From: Notamacropus eugenii
Lineage: Eukaryota; Chordata; Mammalia; Diprotodontia; Macropodidae
NCBI RefSeq assembly: GCF_028372415.1
Contig: NC_092877.1
Span: 248,243,010-248,307,009 of the forward strand
DNA length: 64,000 nucleotides
Reading direction: 5' to 3'
Under the pieces are notes generated by a model. It ran no database searches, was not told where the DNA came from, and worked only from the letters and a program-made list of their open reading frames with translations. Of this stretch, positions 57,047-64,000 are shown in pieces (the stretch's first letter is position 1; each line of letters begins with the position of its first letter). The position numbers were made by a program, and so were the translations under genes.

Positions 57047-58500
57047 CTTGAATTTTTCAATTTCTACCTTAGGTTCTGATTCTAGAATACTGGGGTAGTT
57101 TTATTTGATAATTTCTTGAAATACATTGCCTAGCCTTTTTAAAAAAAAATTATTACACTGCTTTCAGTGTAATAATTTTAAAATTATCTCTGCTGAGTCT
57201 GTTTTCCAGGAAAATTGTTTTCCATTGTTCTTCCATGTTTTCATTCTTTTAATTTTGTTTTTTGTTTGTTTTATTCTTGATTACTTATTTTACTTATTCT
57301 CAAATTAGCTTCCATTGCCTAATTACAATTTTTAAGCAATTCTGTTTTTCACTGAGATTTTGTACCAACTTTTCTTTTTGCCACATTCTATTTTTTACGG
57401 AGTCCTCTCCAGTGAATTTCTGTGTATCTTTTTACCCATTTTGCCTGTTCTTTCCATGGCATCCTTTGCTTCATTGGATTGCTGCACCTCTTTTACAATT
57501 TGCTCTGTTCTATTTCTTGAGGTGTTGTTTCATTCAGTTGTGTGTGTCTGTGTATGTGTGTGTGCCTGCTTTACCAAAATGTTGACTCATTTTTTTTCAG
57601 AATTTTCTTCAATCACTCATTTCTCTTCTCAGTTTTTCCTCTACCTCATTTACTTGAATTTTAAAATTCTTTTTGATCTCTTCTTTGGCCTGAAACCAAT
57701 TCATAGTTTTCTATGAAGCCTTGGGTGGAGCAGCTATTGTTTTTTTGCTATGTTCTTCTGAGTTTGTGCTTTGATCGTCTTGTCAGCAGAGTAACTTTCT
57801 ATAGTAGGGATTGCTTTTCTACTGTTTGCTCTTTTGCCAGGCTATTTATTGACTTTTAATTTGCTAGAGTTGGGCTTTCTTTATGGAGTGGAGGAAACAT
57901 TGTCCTAAGCTTTTGCTGTCGGTTGCTTTTTTGCAGTTGTTTTCAGAGATAATACCAGGGACCTGTAATTTATTATTTCTTCCAAGTTGATATGATCTGG
58001 AGTGAGATAGTTTCAGTACTCTTCTGGTCTATGCTCTGGTCTGTAAGAGACCACAAGTATTTTTCTTTGCCCTGAAACGGTGACCAGGATCCCAGCACTT
58101 CTGTGATTGTAACTTCTGAAAACCAGGACTGTGAAGTAAGTATGGGAAATGCAATAGATTCCTTACACTGGGGCTACTGTGATCTCCTTCTTTCCAGTTG
58201 TCTGAAACTGACCATCTGTGAGCTGAGAGGGGTAGAAACTGCTGCTATTCCCACAGCTTCATTTCCCCCCAAGGCCTAATGCTTGTTTGTAGGGACTTGG
58301 CCTGAGCTGGACTATGCTCTACTCTCATCCTGATGCAATATACTTTTCCTGCTGAATTCATCAGCTATATTGGGCTGAAAAAAATTTTTCACCTCATCAT
58401 TCTACTGATCCAGAACTTGTTTATTGTGTATTTAAAACAAATGTTTGGGAGGTGCCAGTGGGGAGGGCTTATGCAAGTCCGTGCCTTTTCTCCTCCATCG
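57046..58500 (-). mobile_element. L1-D: ORF1 and 5' UTR of an older L1
   Basis: Minus strand. At 57046 the sequence enters L1 ORF1 at about the point of L1-C 51296 ('tactggggtagttttatttgataatttcttgaaa' pattern). ORF1 continues to about 57830, then a 5' UTR to about 58500, where a start-like CGATGGAGGAG lies on the minus strand. L1-A is inserted in it. Its 3' part is not adjacent in the window (L1-F is a candidate). Very decayed. Confidence 0.7.
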
Positions 58501-59589
58501 TTTTATCTTTTGATTTTCAATTTTATTAATTATCCTTTAATTTTCAGGATTTAGCTTTCATTGTTTAATTGTTTTTTTTTCCAGTTTTTTGTTATTTATT
58601 TGCATGGTAAATTCATTATTCTGCTCTTTTTTTCCTTTATTGGTATATTAATTTAGAGATATAAATTTTCTCCCAAGTATTAGCTTTATCCCACAAATTG
58701 GAGTGTGTTGTGTCATTATTGTCATTTTCTTTACTGAAATAAGCTATTTCTATGAATTATTCTTTGACTTATTCATTCTTTAGGATTACATGGCTTAGTT
58801 ACTGAGTAATTTTGCATTTGTGCTTCTATGACACTTTATTGAATGTAATTTTTATTTCGTCATAATCTGTACAGGATACATTTAGTATTTCTACTTTTCT
58901 GCATTTGGTCGTGAGGTTGTTATTCTGGTTGGTTCACCCTGCCCCCAAGTGTATGGTTAATTTTTCCACATCTGAGAAAAAAAAGATATATAATTTTTCC
59001 CATCCCCATTCAGTTTTCTTCAGGGATCTATTAAATCTATTTTTTATTATTTTTTTCACCTTCTAACTTCTTTCTTATTTATTTTATGGTTAGATTTATC
59101 TGGTTCTGTGAGAGGAAGGTTGAAGTTCCCTATTAGCATAGTTTGAGCGTCTATTTCTTCCTGTAACTCATTTAACTTTTCCTTTAGGAATTTGTTTATT
59201 ATGTTATTCGAAGCATTCATGCTTAGTATTGATATTTCTTCTTTGTATATGGCTACCTTTAGGAAGACACAGTTTATTTACTTATCTCTTTTAATTGGGT
59301 CGATTTTTTTTTTTTTTTGCTTTTATTCTGTCTGAGATACTTTTGGCTACCTCTGGCTTCTTCACTTCAACTGAAGCATTAGAGATTCTTCTCCAGAGTC
59401 GTATTTTAGCTGAGCATTTCTTTAATTCAAATAAATTTCTCTTAAACAATAAATAGTTATAATTTGATTTCTATTCCAGAATTTTTCTTTTTTGAATGAA
59501 TTGATCTCATTCAAACCCCAATTACAATTAGTTTTGTACATTCCTTTCATCCTATTTTCTACTATCTATCCTTATTTCTTATTACCCTC

Positions 59590-59962
59590 TGGCAATAATA
59601 ATTTAAATGGAAAGATCTTTCTTATTCACTAACAGGCCCATATGACTCACTTAAATCAAGTGGAAATCTAAGTCACATGTGGTGGGAGGAACTTGCTGAA
59701 CAGGCAGAAGAGGAAAGGTGGAGCAGAACTGGGAGGAAGTGAGTGAGCGTGATCAAGTCAGAGGAGAGAGGATGTAGGCAGAACAACAAGGATCAGCCTC
59801 ATGAGTGTTTGCTTGTGAAAAGGCCCTGACTGTGGAGGGGAGGCTTGGGAATGGCTTTTCTCCCTACGGTGATCATGCTTAATAACTTCTTGGTCACCAT
59901 GATAGATTTTCTTTTCTCGTTCTGGGATTTGACTTTCTGTGTTTAAATAAATGTTTTTCTTC
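59590..59962. other. Unclassified GC-richer segment inside L1-E
   Basis: About 370 bp, purine- and GC-richer than the L1 around it, with AATAAA at about 59946-59951. TACCCTCT occurs at both edges (about 59583-59590 and 59963-59970), a possible 8 bp target duplication. About 660 bp of L1-E inter-ORF sequence is missing at the same place. It could be an LTR or a SINE-like element; I cannot assign it. Confidence 0.4.
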
Positions 59963-61256
59963 TACCCTCTATTACAGTAAATTTACATTTCACCTGAAAG
60001 ACTACAGTCAGTTTTGTTGGGTAAGTTAGTCATAATCTTGATTCCTCCATTTTCTGGCTAATTATATTTCAAACCCTCTGCTCTTTAACACTGTAGCTGT
60101 TAAACATTGTATAATCCTGACTGTTGCTCTACAATATTTGAACACTTTGTTTATGACTGCTTGCAATAGTTACTCCTTGGGAGCTCTGAATTTGATTTCA
60201 ATATTCCTGAAAATTTTCATTTGGGATTGATTTGTGGAGGTGATTGGTAGACTCTCAACTTTTTGTTTAACCAGTGGGCTGAAATTATTGGGGGCAAAAT
60301 TCCTTTATAGTCTTGTGATATGCCATGTCTAATTTCTTTCTCTTTTTATGGCTTTTATGTAGTAGAATAATTTTAACATTTTCTTTCCTCAATCTGTTTT
60401 CCAAGTCAGTTGTTTCCTGATGAGATATTTTAGAATTTCTTATTTCCTTTTTTCATTACTTTGAATGTGATTCATTGTTTCTTGATATCTTGTAGTGTCA
60501 TTAGCTGTCTCATGCCCAATTCTCATTTTTAAGTATTCGTTTTTGTGAGATTTTGTACCTCTTTTTCCATTTGTTCAGTTCTCTTTCTAATGTGCTATTT
60601 TCTTCAGTATTTTTTGTGCATCTTTTACTAAGCTGTTTTTTTCTCACTATTTGCTTCCTTTATTCACAGTTTCTAAACTATGTTCTTCTACTACTGTTAT
60701 TGAATTTTGAAAATTATTTTTTTCTCTTCAAGGAATTCCTGTTGGGTATATGTTCAAAGTACATGTTTTTTTTTTCTTTCTGCTGTTTTGCAGTTGTTTT
60801 CACTTCATTGCCTTCTGCTGAGTTTTTGTTGATCTTCCCTGTCATCATAGTAACTTTTTATGGCCAGGTTCATTTTTGTTGTTTGATCTGTTTTCCAGCT
60901 TCATTTTTTGCTTTGAACTTTATTTAAAAGTTTATCTTTATTCTTGCAACTATCTAAGTGTTCAACCTTTTTCATACTTCTGTTTTGAGAGATATTTCTA
61001 AGAGTTCAGATACTTTTTTTTGTAGTTTTAACAGTAGGATTCAGTAAGAGGTGTAGTCATTGCCCCCTTGCAAGTATCTGCAACACTTCAGCTCAGGACC
61101 CCTACTACTTTGTGAACAAAGTTATACTACTCTTCAAAGTTTCTGATTATTTGTGATTGGGTACAATACTAGACTTAAGGGCTCTTGAACCTTTGGTACA
61201 CTAAACCAACTTCTCTGAAACTTCTCTGAAATTTTGATGCAGAAGTCAGTAAAAGT

Positions 61257-61459
61257 CAGGTGTGGGGAAACTGTGGCCTTGAGACCATGTGTGGCCTACG
61301 AGATTCTATGGTGTGGCATCTTGACTTAGTCCAAGTTTTATATCTCAAATCCTTTCATTAAGGGGATTTATTCTATGAAGTTTGGATTCAGTCAAAGGAC
61401 CACACTTAAGACCCTCGAGGGCCACAACTGTCGTCAAGGACGTAGGTTCCCCACTCTTG
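61257..61459. mobile_element. Palindromic non-autonomous hAT element
   Basis: About 203 bp with terminal inverted repeats: starts CAGGTGTGGGGAAACTGTGG and ends CGTAGGTTCCCCACTCTTG. The two halves are also complementary inside ('gtgtggcatcttgacttagtcc' against 'ggattcagtcaaaggaccacac'), so it can fold into a long hairpin. The flanking 8-mers GTAAAAGT and CTATAGGT agree at 5 of 8 positions, a possible decayed hAT duplication. No transposase. Confidence 0.8.
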
Positions 61460-61678
61460 CTATAGGTAATTGAATTGCCAATTTCTGATCAGGTACCAAG
61501 TCCCTTTACCATCTATGGGCTGAAAATTTGCAAAGATGCTACTATTTCTGTTGCCACACTAACATGTGTTGACTCTGTGACTACAGAATATGGTTTGAGT
61601 CCTTATTTTAAATTTGTTTGGAGGGGAATATCAGGAAATCTCAGCTAGTTCCTCTATTCTGACATCTTAGCTGTTGCC

Positions 61679-61869
61679 CTGGAATTCCTCTACATATATC
61701 TCTCTTTTTTATAGATCATCTTTATTTAAACTTCCTCTGAATTTTCATAATAATAAAATAAATTTAAATTTATTTTTACACATTTGAACAAAATCCAATT
61801 TGCCCAACATATCTTAACATCATTTATTTGGACTGTAATTCTTACTAGATTTCAAGCTCTATATAGCCT

Positions 61870-61910
<41 letters not shown>

Positions 61911-63272
61911 TGAAAGAATGTACGTATGCTGAAAATAGACTGTTTTACTTTTGTCTTTGTATGCCCAATACCAAGTAAAGTTCCTCTCATGTAGTGATCA
62001 TGGGGTAAATACCTGCTAAATAAACTGTGTAAATGCATGTTATTTAATATTCGTGTTTCCCCAAGGTTAAAATTACTGCTCTGTTCTTAGTAGGTCTTTA
62101 ATAAATGCTTAAGTTCAATAAAGTCATTTAGACATAATATCAGCATAAATATTATGCACTATATGAACTGTTAGATTCTCTAAATTGAGGAGACATATGC
62201 CAATTTTGCTATATTGGTTAGGGACAGCTTTGCTAAAGGAGGATTAGAGTGGTAAGTGGAATAAGAAGGGGAGAAGACAGTGAAGACAATGCCGTCATCA
62301 GAGAGGAGAAACATCATATTGTATTCTAGTATCTCAACATTACTTTTATGTGAGGAAAGAGAAATTATATTAAAGGCTGAAGACAGGAAATTCAGTGGGA
62401 ATACGTAATGACAGAATTCGTGGTGAACAAATCCACCATGAATGACATGGTAGTGGTATATTGAAAGTCTTATGGGATCAATTTCTTACAAGTCTGACAA
62501 CTGTGCTAAAAGATTTTTTCTAAATCATGAATGGCATTATGAATAAAAACGCAATCAAAAGACCATTGAAAACTGCTAACCAAAATGTCTACTTTTTCAG
62601 GTCTTTAAATTCCTTAAAAGAATGATATAGCCATATTTTGAGGATAACCTTGATGGATATATGTCAAGGAAACAAATATATAATTCTGTACAACACAAAC
62701 TATCCTTACAAATGTGTCCTTGATTGGAAGGGGGCAGAGAATAAAAGATGATAATTTGCTTACTATTAAAAAAAATAGTCCTATTAAAGAAATATGTAGA
62801 CTCTCATAGATTTCATTATATCTTAAACTGATACGAGATTCCATGGTAATTATTATACTCAGTAAAATTGTTAGATTATCCACATCAAATGAAACATGAT
62901 GCACGAAGATCCCTTAAACTAGTGTAAAGTCCAGGTCAAGAAACTCCAAATGCTTCCTTGTCTGGAAAAAAAATGTGCTAATTTCATCAAATCCAAAGAT
63001 CCTATAGAAACTTGAAAACTAATTACACTGCAACTTAAAAAAGATCAAACTAAGAAAAGAAAAAAAAATATGTGAATGAATAATATTTATTGTCCAGACT
63101 ATGATGGGAAGTGGAGAGAAGAGATTATTGAGTTAATTTTTTAAACAGAAATTTTGAATGGATAATGAGTGAGGTCAAGAATTTAATAGGAAAGAAGCTA
63201 AATTGAATTTGGAAAATTATGCAAAATTTCGGAAATTATCCCAAATTTCTTCATTAAATTTCTGTATTATCA
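61679..63272. other. Unassigned DNA between L1-E and L1-G
   Basis: No gene or named repeat supported, apart from a TA microsatellite and MIR-tail-like phrases near 61990-62040 and 62085-62115. The minus-strand frame 62614-62904 is not protein-like. Confidence 0.4.
61871..61908. repeat. Microsatellite (TA)n
   Basis: About 18 pure TA units. Confidence 0.95.
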
Positions 63273-63282
63273 GGGGCAGAAA

Positions 63283-63291
63283 CAAGATGGC
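63283..63291 (+). promoter_or_regulatory. YY1-type site at L1-G 5' end
   Basis: CAAGATGGC, ten bases into the element, where the human L1 YY1 site sits. Its function here is inferred from position and sequence only. Confidence 0.5.
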
Positions 63292-63687
63292 AGAATGAGA
63301 GCCACTAGCCACCTAAGCTGTTAGACAAACTCCTTCCAATACCTCTAAAAAATAGAATCTGACCAGATTTTGGAAGGGCAAAACCCAATGGGAGACAGAC
63401 TGTGGAAGATTCATAGCCCAGGAAAGAATGAAAGGTCAACAGGAAGGATCTATTACACAGGGTTGTATCAGCATGTCCCCACCGAGGCAGGGCCAAGAAG
63501 GAACCACCAGTTGGTCTGAGGCAGCGATCTGCACTGTGGAATCTTGGACATATCAGCCCAAGTTGAGAATCTAGCAGAACCAAGCGAGTGAGAGCCATGA
63601 AGCCCCAGGTTTCTGCAGCAGCTTCTCCTGAGACTACCAACCTGCAAATTAAATGTCTATAAGTCTCCTACTTGAATTTTCAGAAAG

Positions 63688-63696
63688 CAAGATGGC
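63688..63696 (+). promoter_or_regulatory. Second CAAGATGGC motif in L1-G 5' UTR
   Basis: About 405 bp after the first motif and followed by AGAGTGATTGGTAAATG. L1-B has the same context with a one-base change (near 42845-42870), and L1-C a more mutated version (near 52550). Confidence 0.5.
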
Positions 63697-64000
63697 AGAG
63701 TGATTGGTAAATGATCTCCCCCTCCCCTTGTGAAATTTGAAAGAACCATAAAATATTTCCTCAGAAAAATCCTGGAACAGTGGGATCAGACAAATAGGAA
63801 AACAGTATCCTAGCCCATTAGGCATGGAAAATCACAAAAGGGGATCACTCTTGCTATAGCTGAAGGGGACCAGTATGGAATTGGATCTATCCCAGAAAGC
63901 TTCACCTCAGCAAAGTGGGAGGAGATACTGAGCCCCAGAGGTTGGAGCCCCCAACTGACAACACCAGGACCCTAGGGGTGACTCAGCATACCAGAGGAAT

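Larger units (their letters stand above)
58500..61678 (-). mobile_element. L1-E: oldest L1 of the stack
   Basis: Minus strand. 58500-59580: ORF2 endonuclease and linker, collinear with about 49240-50330 of L1-C. 59590-59962: foreign segment. 59980-60900: ORF1. 60950-61678: 5' UTR, ending near a decayed start (GCTAAGATGTCAGAATAG on the minus strand). L1-D interrupts it on the left. A hAT element lies in its 5' UTR (61257-61459). Frames such as 60553-60927 are shadows. Confidence 0.7.
63273..64000 (+). mobile_element. L1-G: 5' end of a plus-strand L1, runs off the window
   Basis: Starts GGGGCAGAAACAAGATGGCA and follows the 5' UTR of L1-B and L1-C in order ('cacctaagctgttagacaaac', 'gaatctgaccagattttgg', 'gggagacagactgtgg'). 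The first CAAGATGGC is at 63283-63291 and a second at 63688-63696. ORF1 would lie beyond 64000. The minus-strand frame 63305-63640 is a shadow. Confidence 0.85.

Noticed and set aside
63305..63640. 111-codon minus-strand frame
   Set aside because: Antisense of the L1-G 5' UTR, with similar frames in L1-B and L1-C 5' UTRs.
1..64000. CRISPR arrays, bacterial operons, tRNA or rRNA genes
   Set aside because: No regularly spaced repeats, no ribosome-binding context and no tRNA-like cloverleaf seen; the sequence is mammalian. The MIR heads are tRNA-derived but not tRNA genes.

Overview
This is nuclear DNA from a therian mammal, most likely a marsupial. It is AT-rich and CpG-poor, and I see no intact host protein-coding gene or RNA gene. 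It reads as intergenic or intronic DNA dominated by LINE-1 (L1) retrotransposons, with an ORF1-only LINE (HAL1-like), ancient CORE-SINE/MIR, L2 and CR1/L3-like repeats, non-autonomous hAT elements and many microsatellites. The marsupial call rests on the style of the L1s (5' ends with a CCAAGATGGC core, 3' ends close to GAATGTTGAAAACTA) and on hAT elements beginning near GTGGTGTCAAA. It is recognition from memory, not a database result.

Layout. 1-2990: plus-strand L1 with most of ORF2 deleted. 3-16 kb: mostly unassigned AT-rich DNA with microsatellites, one possible LTR-like block (9.0-9.8 kb), one ancient repeat (11.5-12.5 kb) and three weak exon-like signals (13.28, 13.91 and 14.5 kb). 16-26 kb: old SINE, LINE and hAT remnants, and a 118 bp direct duplication at 17.02/18.06 kb. 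26.3-29.2 kb: a near full-length HAL1-like element that splits an ancient repeat. 31.1-33.8 kb: minus-strand L1 ORF2 fragment (L1-F).

35.15-57.05 kb is a stack of nested insertions. An old minus-strand L1 (L1-A) can be followed through four collinear pieces: 35150-36712, about 43291-46198, 52967-53170 and 55737-57046. Three insertions separate them, each bracketed by a recognisable target-site duplication: L1-B (36713-43285), L1-C (46199-52966, the best preserved L1, about 6.8 kb) and a beta-tubulin retropseudogene (53171-55736). L1-B has lost the 3' half of its ORF2; in its place are a second HAL1-like copy and an unclassified segment. L1-A itself sits in ORF1 of an older L1-D (57046-58500), and L1-D sits in ORF2 of an older L1-E (58500-61678). 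L1-E carries a palindromic hAT element in its 5' UTR. A plus-strand L1 5' end (L1-G) starts at about 63273 and runs off the window.

All L1 ORFs here are broken, so nothing in the window should retrotranspose by itself. The features most worth follow-up are the ORF1-only LINE with a duplicated 3' module, the tandem coiled-coil repeats in L1-C ORF1, the datable nesting order, and the exon-like signals at 13.3-14.6 kb. I found no evidence for a wholly new biological system.
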